From Acidobacteriota bacterium (GTDB lineage: Bacteria; Actinomycetota; Acidimicrobiia; ATN3): a stretch of DNA of 36,183 nt. A program made the position numbers and the translations under genes. The notes below the pieces were generated by a model that saw nothing but the letters and a program-made list of their open reading frames with translations, was not told where the DNA came from and did no database searches. Positions 25,036 to 32,469 of the stretch are shown one piece after another. The stretch lies in contig QEUQ01000023.1 in NCBI GenBank assembly GCA_003577105.1, positions 1-36,183 of the forward strand. Direction: 5' to 3'. Each line of letters begins with the position of its first letter. Position 1 is the first letter of the stretch.

Positions 25036-26085
25036 GTGGCAGAGAAGTTGAGGGCGGGGCTGATTGGTGCTGGGCTAATCGGCAAGTTCCACACGTTCAT
25101 GATTGGACGCGCAGCGAGGGCCGGCAAGCTCCCATTTGAAATGGGGCTGGCATTCGATGTTGACGAGACCAAACTCCCGCCCCTCGTTGATATGGGTTGG
25201 GAGATCGCCGGCTCAGCGGAGGAGGTCTGCGAAAGCTCGGATCTTCTGTGGATTTGCGTTCCGACAGCGCATCACAAGCCTCTTGTGGAGCTTGGAATCG
25301 CTCACGGTTGTGCGGTCTTTTGCGAGAAGCCTCTTGGCCGCGATCTCAACGAGGCACTCGCAATCGGCAAGGTTATTGCTGATCGACCTGCCCAGGTCGG
25401 GCTGGTCCTTAGAACCGCACCGCCATTTCGAGTAGCCAAGGAGGCAATGCCACGAATTGGCGAAGTTCAGGCGATTTCCTTCATCGATGACCAGTTCGTG
25501 CCAGTTCAGAAGCAGTATGCATCTGGTTGGCGGGCGGACCCTGAGCTCGCCGGTTCAGGGGTCTTACTTGAACACTCGATCCATGACGCTGACTTGATCA
25601 ACTGGCTAGCAGGCCCGGTGAATTGGGTGATTGGCGAGACTGGCTCATTCCTCAATATTGCACCGGGTATCGAAGACATGGCTTCGCTTCAAATGGGCCT
25701 CGCGGGTGGCGGAGTCGCATCGCTCAATACCACCTGGCACAACGTGACAGGCAGAGAAAGCTCACGCCACATTCAGATCCTGGGGACCGAGGGCGTGATC
25801 GTGATTCGCCATGAGGTCCAGGGCCCGGTAGAGATTCACGTGGGCGACACATCCGAAGTTCTCGAACTTGGACAGCTGTTTGCGCGAATGCTCGAGATCG
25901 AGCCTGGTTGGTACGGCGAGACCGACCTACTCGAACACGTTTGCAACGAGGATGCGCGTTTTGTGCGTGCCGTTGTGGAGAAGGCGCCGCCGACGCCGAG
26001 CATTGAAGAAGCGTTGGAAGCTCACCGCATCGTCCAAGCCGGCTATGACTCCGCGCGAACTGGAGAGCGGATCAGTCTGGTTTGA
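25036..26085 (+). CDS. Gfo/Idh/MocA-family oxidoreductase
   Basis: A 349-residue NAD(P)-dependent sugar or inositol-type dehydrogenase. The Rossmann fold starts GLIGAGLIGKFH at 8-19, and the conserved CEKPLGRD follows at about 95-102. A later segment with EHSIHDADLINWLAGPV carries the catalytic-site Asp/His region of the family. It starts at GTG 25036 with aggag 5 bases upstream. The substrate is unknown; neighbouring sugar-polymer genes make a role in sugar nucleotide metabolism possible, but it lies on the opposite strand and is probably separate from that locus. It ends 9 bases before the convergent cysC stop. Confidence 0.88.
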   Translation: MAEKLRAGLIGAGLIGKFHTFMIGRAARAGKLPFEMGLAFDVDETKLPPLVDMGWEIAGSAEEVCESSDLLWICVPTAHHKPLVELGIAHGCAVFCEKPLGRDLNEALAIGKVIADRPAQVGLVLRTAPPFRVAKEAMPRIGEVQAISFIDDQFVPVQKQYASGWRADPELAGSGVLLEHSIHDADLINWLAGPVNWVIGETGSFLNIAPGIEDMASLQMGLAGGGVASLNTTWHNVTGRESSRHIQILGTEGVIVIRHEVQGPVEIHVGDTSEVLELGQLFARMLEIEPGWYGETDLLEHVCNEDARFVRAVVEKAPPTPSIEEALEAHRIVQAGYDSARTGERISLV

Positions 26086-26094
26086 TCTTTTGTC

Positions 26095-26619
26095 TCAGAT
26101 GTGGCCGAGGCCTCGAAGCGCTTCGATTATCTGTAATGCCGAGTCGCTTGCCGATTCCGTGGCTGTCGCAACTCTGATCTCTGGATCCAAAGGTGCTTCG
26201 TAGGGGTCGTTGAGCCCTGTGAGATTCGGGATTTCTCCCGCCAACGCGCGCTTGTAGAGCCCCTTTGGGTCGCGCTCGATGCAGACCTCTACGGGGCATT
26301 CGACGTGAACCTCGACGAACTGGTCAATCATCTTGCGCGCTTCGAGGCGAGTCTCCGCATAGGGCGAGATCGCCGCAACCACTGCGGGAGTGCCATGAAG
26401 GTTGAGCGTGCGCGCAACGTAGGCGAGCACACGAATGTTCGTATCCCGGTCCTCGCGGCCGAAGCCGAGCGTGTAGAGCGCGTCGCGCCGGATGTCGTCA
26501 CCGTCAAGGTGGGCGAGACTGCCGATCTCTGGTCCGAGAACTTCGACGAGCTCTCGCGCGATCGTGGTCTTGCCGGCTCCCGGAATGCCGGTGAGCCAAA
26601 TTGTGAATGCCTTAGTCAT
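26095..26619 (-). CDS. cysC: Adenylyl-sulfate (APS) kinase
   Basis: A 174-residue APS kinase that phosphorylates APS to PAPS, the sulfate donor for sulfotransferases. The P-loop GIPGAGKTT is at 11-19, LDGDDIR at 38-44, the phosphorylated-serine site SPY at 85-87, and the signature ERDPKGLYKRALAGEI...GLNDPYE at 115-141 is diagnostic. Start: ATG 26619 just before TKAFTIWLTG; the longer frame to 26658 runs back into the propeller-like gene. It is the most downstream gene of the minus-strand polysaccharide operon, 28 bases after the propeller-like gene. No sulfate adenylyltransferase or sulfotransferase is encoded in the window. Confidence 0.94.
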   Translation of the reverse strand: MTKAFTIWLTGIPGAGKTTIARELVEVLGPEIGSLAHLDGDDIRRDALYTLGFGREDRDTNIRVLAYVARTLNLHGTPAVVAAISPYAETRLEARKMIDQFVEVHVECPVEVCIERDPKGLYKRALAGEIPNLTGLNDPYEAPLDPEIRVATATESASDSALQIIEALRGLGHI

Positions 26620-26647
26620 TGCGGGCCTCGTGCTTGGCGGACAGCCG

Positions 26648-27619
26648 TCACGCTTCAAGAGCGTGAAGATGGTACTCCAACCTCATCGCCCTCTCGGCGT
26701 ACGGATCTCGGTCGATGGCATAGGTTGCATTGAAGTCGGAGGCAACTGGCAAGAGATCATAGATTTCGTTGCCCAGAGCCTTGAGGCTGAAGGTCTCTAC
26801 CACGCTCATGTCTGCGGGGTCGATCTTTGATACCCAGGCTCCAAGCAAGGCAAACTCGTCGAAGTCAGTGACCTTGGTCATTCGGTCAGTTGAGCGCGAA
26901 CGCGTTCGCTCCCCGCTTGAGCCTGCAATTAGGTACCCGTCGAGTTCGCATAGGCCCCTCGCGAAGCCTCCGATCTCGGCCTCGCCACTGCCCACTTTCA
27001 CCACTCTGCCCGGATCGGCGCAGACGTACAGGGCATCTTCGACTTCCAGAAGCGAGTGGGGAGAGATGAGTCCGTCGGCAATGACTTGCCCACTCTCGAC
27101 TGCCATCACGCCGCCTCCAGACGGCGGGAGGGAAGCCGAGATGCCCGCGGAACGGCACCATGTCATTGTCAGACCGTGGCTGGTGAACGCGACAGAGTTC
27201 ATGTGGCATTGGTCGCCTAGCTCAGCGAAGGTTCCGGGGAGTCTCCAAAGGAGCTGTTCCTCTTCGATTTCGGTCGGCGACTTGAGCTTCATCTCATATA
27301 GCTCGTCGGTGCCAGTACTCACGGCGACCAAGGTGTGGTCATCGCGAAAGACCATTGAGTGGACATCCTGAATGTGGCGGAAGTCGTACGCGGCCGCCAG
27401 CTCAAGAGTGACTTCATCGTAGATGTGAAGGCGGGGCCCTGGGCTCTGCGATTGGATTCCGACATATACATAGCCATTGCGGCTAGCCAGGCCGGCCGCG
27501 CCCTTGACGTCACTCGAAAACTGAAGGTCTACCCACCGGAAGGCCGACGTCTCAGGATCCAGCAAGCCCAGCACGAATTCGGGTACGAACCGCTCGTTAC
27601 AGAAGCTGATCAGGAGCAC
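26648..27619 (-). CDS. Propeller-like protein of unknown function, paralogue 1
   Basis: A 323-residue protein made of repeated beta-strand pairs typical of a beta-propeller-type fold. I do not recognise a named domain with certainty; DUF4915 or a related glycan-locus family is possible but unverified. It is clearly homologous to the protein at 32470-33459. Shared elements include LISF/LVSF at the N-terminus, VHSM/VHSL, LFWRLPGT-type motif (LLWRLPGT here), DQCHMNSVA (DQWHVNSIA in the other), SPHSL/CPHSL, GFARGLC, and DP..ERA..LE near the C-terminus. No signal peptide or membrane segment. The start is GTG 27619, 17 bases after the methyltransferase stop, with a weak ribosome binding site. A role in glycan assembly is inferred from location. 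Confidence 0.8.
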   Translation of the reverse strand: MLLISFCNERFVPEFVLGLLDPETSAFRWVDLQFSSDVKGAAGLASRNGYVYVGIQSQSPGPRLHIYDEVTLELAAAYDFRHIQDVHSMVFRDDHTLVAVSTGTDELYEMKLKSPTEIEEEQLLWRLPGTFAELGDQCHMNSVAFTSHGLTMTWCRSAGISASLPPSGGGVMAVESGQVIADGLISPHSLLEVEDALYVCADPGRVVKVGSGEAEIGGFARGLCELDGYLIAGSSGERTRSRSTDRMTKVTDFDEFALLGAWVSKIDPADMSVVETFSLKALGNEIYDLLPVASDFNATYAIDRDPYAERAMRLEYHLHALEA

Positions 27620-27636
27620 TGGATTCTCAGGAGGGG

Positions 27637-28773
27637 CTACCGCGGGCGCCTGGCAATGGCACGGGCCAATGACCGAGCCATTCGGTGAATAGCCGGATAC
27701 CTATTCAGAGTCTCATGTAAGCGATCAGCCGCCCGGTAGCCGGCACTAGACTCCATGACTTGCCGGAGTTCATGCAGCGCCTCTTCGGTCTTGGCCAATC
27801 GAGCCTTTGTGACTTCGATGTCGTCAAGGCGGCGCTTGATATCGGCTATGTATTCCTCTTTGATTGACAAGTCAGCCTGAAGGTGGCGGCGTTCAAGCTC
27901 GGCAACGTGAAGCGTCTCGGCTCGCGACTGGCGCGCTTCGCTCAAGTCATCTGTCATCTGACCGAGAAGTCGTTCGAGTTCGCGTACTTGCTCAAAGGCA
28001 CTTGCCGCGCGCTTCTCGGCATCAGCAAGCTGCGTTTCAGCCGAGCGAGCCTGACGGCTGAGAAGAGCCGCAATTCCCTTCTGGTCCGGTCGCATGCCTT
28101 CCGGGGATTCGAGAATCGCGCCGCTCGCGAAGACTACGAATTGATACGTGAGAGCATTGCAATCCGACAGTGCATCGTGGATTGTTTCGTCAGAGTGACG
28201 CGCCCTCGCAATCTCAAGTTGGGCCTCGTCGAGAGGGCGAGTCACATCCAATTCATCAATGATGCCGAGAAGCGCACCATCGAAAAGCTTTCTGATTCCC
28301 GGTTTGTCATAGAAACGGATGTGCTCGTGATCGAGCGGACCACCTTCTGTATAGGGAAATCGTCCATCTAGCAGTTCTAGCTTCACAGTGGCGTGTGCAA
28401 CATTGAAGGCTGATGCAACCACCACTCCGGCCGGGCGGAGGTGATTTCTCATCGCGCGAAGCGCATCTTCCGGATATCTCAGGCTCTCGAGCGCGTCCAG
28501 AATCAAGATTGCATCGAATTCGTTCTCGCCGAGCTCCGTGTGTAGATCGACGCTCTCCAGGTTGCCCGCGATTGCATGTCTGCAAACGCGAGAAAGTTCG
28601 CTTGTCTCCGACTTGTCTTGCTCAATGCACCAGACTTCGCAGGCTCTTCCGGCAAGTGCACTTGCCAGGCCAAAGTTGGTTGATCCCGCAACGAGGACCT
28701 TGCTTGCCGGCGGGACTGCAAGGGCCGCGATCGTCCGTGAGTCATTGAGAGTCGACAGATCCAGCTTGCTCAT
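27637..28773 (-). CDS. Methyltransferase with C-terminal coiled coil
   Basis: A 378-residue protein. Residues about 20-170 form a class I SAM-dependent methyltransferase-like fold: VLVAGSTNFGLASAL takes the place of the usual glycine-rich loop, ILILDALESLRYPEDALR the motif after strand 4, and LRPAGVVVAS the family's LKPGG equivalent. Residues about 232-342 are a long charged coiled coil, ending in a basic tail (RSLARAIARRPR). Such methyltransferase-coiled-coil architecture recalls WbdD-type proteins that cap and measure O-antigen chains. WbdD also has a kinase, which is absent here, so the analogy is only structural. The ATGA overlap with the upstream GT2 gene indicates coupling. Confidence 0.83.
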   Translation of the reverse strand: MSKLDLSTLNDSRTIAALAVPPASKVLVAGSTNFGLASALAGRACEVWCIEQDKSETSELSRVCRHAIAGNLESVDLHTELGENEFDAILILDALESLRYPEDALRAMRNHLRPAGVVVASAFNVAHATVKLELLDGRFPYTEGGPLDHEHIRFYDKPGIRKLFDGALLGIIDELDVTRPLDEAQLEIARARHSDETIHDALSDCNALTYQFVVFASGAILESPEGMRPDQKGIAALLSRQARSAETQLADAEKRAASAFEQVRELERLLGQMTDDLSEARQSRAETLHVAELERRHLQADLSIKEEYIADIKRRLDDIEVTKARLAKTEEALHELRQVMESSAGYRAADRLHETLNRYPAIHRMARSLARAIARRPR

Positions 28774-29951
28774 ATCCCGGCCTTGGACTGGGCTTGCAGC
28801 GAGTTGAGCAGCTGGCTCAGGACTTGACTGCGATCGACGGGAGCATGCTCAGGAAGCGCAATCACGTCCATCGGCGATTCTGCGTTGCCCTGCAGTTTGG
28901 AGAGATGCTGTGAAATTGCCTGGTCCGCCACGATCGCATAATCGTAATTGATCCCCGGTCGACTTAGGTGCCTATCGGGCTCTTCCCAGATCAAATTGAT
29001 GCCGAGGCGTCCAGCGCGAATGCGGTCGTCACCCGTGGCGCCGGATACCGACACCGACAAGGCTAGCCCTCTCGGTTCCTTGGGGAGCGATTGCAGATCT
29101 TCTGGTCTAAGCCCCACGGCAATGACCTTAGTTGGATAGCCGCGCGCCCTTTGGATCGCACTGTCGATCGAGATCGGGGAATCCGGCTCTCGGTCTTCGT
29201 GAGTTGCGATCAGGGCGGCCCACTTCTGCCGAAGGGTCCCAATGTGCTTCTGCACAAGAAACATCTTGTAGTCGCTCTCGGTGCTCGCCGACCGGAAGTG
29301 CATCAAGGCCGATCCCGGATCGAAGATCACGCGCTGTCCGGCCTGTTGAATCTTGAAGCACAGGTCAACATCTTCGTAGTAGCCGGGGAAATACTCCTCG
29401 TCCATGCCGCCGACCAGGTGCCAAGTTGAGTGCCGAACGAGGATCGAGCACGCCGAGCAGTAGTCCGCGTCGCGCAAGAAGTAGTACTGCGCGGATTCGA
29501 TATCGCGTCCGCTGTCAATTGAGCTGGTGACACCATCAGACCAGACAATTGCCCCGGCCTCTTGAATCGTGGAGTCCGGGTTGAATACGAGGCTCCCGAC
29601 AGCTCCCGCCTCCGGAATGCGATCAGCGGTCTCAACGAGTGACTCAAGCCATCCTCGGTAGACGATCGTGTCGTCATTGAGAAAGACAAGATAGTCGCCC
29701 CGAGCGAATTCGCTTGCTCGATTGCAGCCACCAGGAAAACCCAGATTCACGTTGGAGGTAATCACGCGTACCCGCTCGCCAAGGTCGGCTGTGGCATGTG
29801 TGATTTCCGGGTCGGCACCATTCAAGAGGAGGATGATTTCGTAGTTGAGATCTGAAGAGACGTTTTTTTCGATCGAATCTAGGCAAGCGAGAAGCATCTC
29901 AGGGTGATGCCGACTCAAGATCACGACCGAGGCGCGGATATCGGAGCTCAC
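28770..29951 (-). CDS. GT2 glycosyltransferase with an additional C-terminal Rossmann-like segment
   Basis: A 393-residue glycosyltransferase of family 2. The GT-A domain spans about 6-235: SVVILSRHHPEMLLACLDSI at the start, the nucleotide-sugar binding LNDDT around 91-95, and EDVDLCFKIQQAG near 191-203 with the late Glu-Asp of the family. The C-terminal 130 residues (about 265-390) look like half of a GT-B Rossmann fold (INLIWEEPDRHL, YDYAIVADQAISQHL). That would be an additional, probably non-catalytic, remnant. Start GTG 29951 overlaps the stop of the upstream large GT gene as GTGA. Acceptor and donor sugars are unknown. It is cytosolic and probably acts on a growing surface polysaccharide. 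Confidence 0.87.
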   Translation of the reverse strand: MSSDIRASVVILSRHHPEMLLACLDSIEKNVSSDLNYEIILLLNGADPEITHATADLGERVRVITSNVNLGFPGGCNRASEFARGDYLVFLNDDTIVYRGWLESLVETADRIPEAGAVGSLVFNPDSTIQEAGAIVWSDGVTSSIDSGRDIESAQYYFLRDADYCSACSILVRHSTWHLVGGMDEEYFPGYYEDVDLCFKIQQAGQRVIFDPGSALMHFRSASTESDYKMFLVQKHIGTLRQKWAALIATHEDREPDSPISIDSAIQRARGYPTKVIAVGLRPEDLQSLPKEPRGLALSVSVSGATGDDRIRAGRLGINLIWEEPDRHLSRPGINYDYAIVADQAISQHLSKLQGNAESPMDVIALPEHAPVDRSQVLSQLLNSLQAQSKAGI

Positions 29952-32407
29952 TGTCTGAGCGCGGAGTAAATCTTCTCGGTCAAGAAGCCTTCGTATTCGA
30001 TCGGCTGGGGCGCGCGAATTGCACTAGCTGACCTGCTTAGCTCCGAAGGATCATTCGCCAGCCGGGCGAGAAGCCGAGACAACTCATCCACATTGCCCGC
30101 TTCGACAAGGTAGCCGCCGTTGTGATCTCGAACAATCTCGGCCATGCCTCCGAGATTGGCCGCTATGACCGGTACTCCGGCGGCCAGGGAGCTTTGGACG
30201 ACAATCGACTGCGTTTCATTCCACGTCGAGGGAACCACTACCACGTCTGTTTCCCCAAGTATTGGGCCCAGCTCGCTGTATTCATATGGGCCATCAAAGT
30301 GAAAGCGTTCGTCATCAGCTGCTGCCACAATCAGTTCCTCTAGATATTCGGTCTCGTGGTAACAGTCACCGTGGATGTGAGCGTCAATCGGCGACTTTGC
30401 TGCCAGCTTCACTGCCTCGATGAGGACATGTGGCGCCTTATGCCTTTGAAGAGTGCCGAGGAACCTGACCCGAAGGCGGGAACCAGAAGCTGGCCGTTGC
30501 GAGATCTTCAGCACTGAGTAGTCGATGCCGGCAGAGATCTTGATCCAGTCCTCGGTATCAAATCCCTCATTGCTGAAGACTTCACGGACGAAATCTGTCG
30601 GGACGATAACGGCGTCTGCTGACGCAAGTTCGTTGCGGGCCCACTCATGTCGCTCTTCGCCAAGTGCCGTACCCACGCCGCAGACCAATTCACAATTCTT
30701 GCCGGCGTTGGATCCCTTACAAATCGTGCCGTCCGGCCGAATCATGTTGATCCGTGGGCAAGCGTAGAAGTAGTCGTGCAGGTGAATAACTACCGGTTTC
30801 CCGCACTCCTGGGCAACTTGGCGAGTTTCCGGGTAGACCAGCGCATGCATCAGGTGAATCACGTCGGGCTTGGCCGCGTCGATCGCGGCACGGATCGTTG
30901 CTGCGGTGGACTCGTCGTACCTGCACTCACTCGCACTGCTGTGTAGCCGCGTCGATCGCGGCTGGAGTACGCGAATTCCTTCGTGTATGTAGGCCTCCGG
31001 TTGCGCGGTCGTGTCGGGAGATGACGGTGGAGCCGAGAGCACGACTGCGTCATGGCCAATTGCCATCAACTGTGATGCGAGGTTCTGGGTGGCGCGTTCG
31101 ACGCCCGTTGGAAAGAAGGGGAGGTACTGGTGGACGACAAAGAGGATCCGCGTCGCGACATCTGCGGAAGCCGTAGTTGGAATCGAAACCGGAACCGGGG
31201 CAGGAGCTGGAGCCCGCTCCGGGACTTGGGCCTCCGCTTCAGCTGAGAGCGCCGATGCGTCGAGGACGTTGACCCTTTGGGCGAGGTCTCGCCAATGCCT
31301 TGCCGAGCGAGCCAAGTGGGCACCTCGCTCTGCCATTTCCCTGTACTTGCGTAGCGCGTAGACCATCTCAATCCGGTCATGAGTGCGAGCAGGATCTAGT
31401 CTCACAGGCGGCGAAGTTCCTGTATCGTCAGAGGCTGATGGCTTCGTTGGCACACCTGTCAGCTCGGCGAGCTTCTTGAAGTGCTCCGCAAGCGTCGTGC
31501 GATCGCGCTCAATCGTCTCGGAGAAATCCGGTGGAGATGCAAGTATCCACGCGAGTTTCTCGGCAAGCTCGGCCGCCGAAAAGAAAGCCAGGTCTTCCAG
31601 ATTCCGGTCGGCGAGGAACGCGCGAACCTCGGGATCGCGCCCGAAGGCCACAAATGGTGTGTTCTGTTGATGGGCAAACTGCGCTGAGTAGTACGACGAC
31701 GCCACCACTGCCCGAGCGCTGCCCACGCTCGCGAGAAGTTCGGTTGGGGTCTCGGTCAGCTCGATCTCGGGAACCCACCCAAGGTCAATGCCAACGCGCA
31801 GCATTGCGGCAGGCTCGGGGAGTCCAGACTCGACCGTGAGCCATCGGAGTTCCTTCGCCGAGAACGGCGCGAATGCTTCGGCTAGGCCCGCGCATTGCAC
31901 GACCGCGTTGTGTGTGAGGTGAGCGAGAACGACTTCGGTACCGGGGGCTCGCACTTTCTTGCCTGCGGCAAGTGCAGCCGAGACGCAAGGCACGACGACG
32001 ACGTCGAGTCCTGTCGCTTGGTCGACGCGGCTCTTGTCGGCGCCAGTGCGAACTGAGAGGTACAAGTAATCCTTTAGGTACTCGAGGCCGACGGCGCTCA
32101 ACACTCCTGCTGAATTGAGAATGTGTGGTCCCGGTATCCGAAAGTGGTCGAAATATGGGTCGCCAGGACCGTAGATGATCTCCCCTCCACCGACGATAAC
32201 TGGGGAATTCAATTCGTTGGTGACGAGCGGATCAAGTACTTCGAGGCTTGCATTTCGCATCCCGAAAAAGGCGGTCATGACTTCTCGAATTGCGCATTCG
32301 CCTGCCCCAAAGCGCCGCGTGTCGATTAGCAGACGAGCCGAGTTGGTCTTGGTTTTCGGACTGCTGAGTCCAGTAGTCCGCGATCTCGATGTCTTTGACT
32401 GCGTCAC
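29948..32407 (-). CDS. Pyruvyl-transferase-like domain fused to GT4 glycosyltransferase
   Basis: An 819-residue two-domain protein. The N-terminal module (about 23-320) resembles polysaccharide pyruvyl transferases: LLIDTRRFGAGECA, VIVGGGEIIYGPGDPYF, then a SSYYSAQFAH segment in the place where active relatives have S-x-HG. A helical link and Pro/Ala-rich linker (about 325-415) lead to a GT4 GT-B domain (about 420-815) with LFVVHQYLPFFPTGVERA, IHLHDYFYACPRINM, LRVRFLGTLQRHKAPHVL and the nucleotide-sugar motif PSTWNETQSIVVQSSLAAG. The open frame reaches 32476, which would overlap the divergent gene. GTG 32407 is chosen as the only in-frame start before the conserved strand. The N-terminal module is homologous to that of the gene at 33474-36183. 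Confidence 0.82.
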   Translation of the reverse strand: MTQSKTSRSRTTGLSSPKTKTNSARLLIDTRRFGAGECAIREVMTAFFGMRNASLEVLDPLVTNELNSPVIVGGGEIIYGPGDPYFDHFRIPGPHILNSAGVLSAVGLEYLKDYLYLSVRTGADKSRVDQATGLDVVVVPCVSAALAAGKKVRAPGTEVVLAHLTHNAVVQCAGLAEAFAPFSAKELRWLTVESGLPEPAAMLRVGIDLGWVPEIELTETPTELLASVGSARAVVASSYYSAQFAHQQNTPFVAFGRDPEVRAFLADRNLEDLAFFSAAELAEKLAWILASPPDFSETIERDRTTLAEHFKKLAELTGVPTKPSASDDTGTSPPVRLDPARTHDRIEMVYALRKYREMAERGAHLARSARHWRDLAQRVNVLDASALSAEAEAQVPERAPAPAPVPVSIPTTASADVATRILFVVHQYLPFFPTGVERATQNLASQLMAIGHDAVVLSAPPSSPDTTAQPEAYIHEGIRVLQPRSTRLHSSASECRYDESTAATIRAAIDAAKPDVIHLMHALVYPETRQVAQECGKPVVIHLHDYFYACPRINMIRPDGTICKGSNAGKNCELVCGVGTALGEERHEWARNELASADAVIVPTDFVREVFSNEGFDTEDWIKISAGIDYSVLKISQRPASGSRLRVRFLGTLQRHKAPHVLIEAVKLAAKSPIDAHIHGDCYHETEYLEELIVAAADDERFHFDGPYEYSELGPILGETDVVVVPSTWNETQSIVVQSSLAAGVPVIAANLGGMAEIVRDHNGGYLVEAGNVDELSRLLARLANDPSELSRSASAIRAPQPIEYEGFLTEKIYSALRQ

Positions 32408-32457
32408 GCGAGCTGCTTGCCTATTCGACGGGGGGAGAGTCGGGGAAATTGTGTACC

Positions 32458-32463
32458 TATAAT
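32458..32463 (+). promoter_or_regulatory. Perfect TATAAT -10 box, likely leaderless start of propeller paralogue 2
   Basis: TATAAT ends 6 bases before ATG 32470. Transcription would start at or next to the A of the ATG, and there is no Shine-Dalgarno sequence in front of it. No good -35 hexamer is visible at 17-18 bases upstream. The box lies in the 62-base gap between divergent genes. Confidence 0.6.
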
Positions 32464-32469
32464 TCCACG

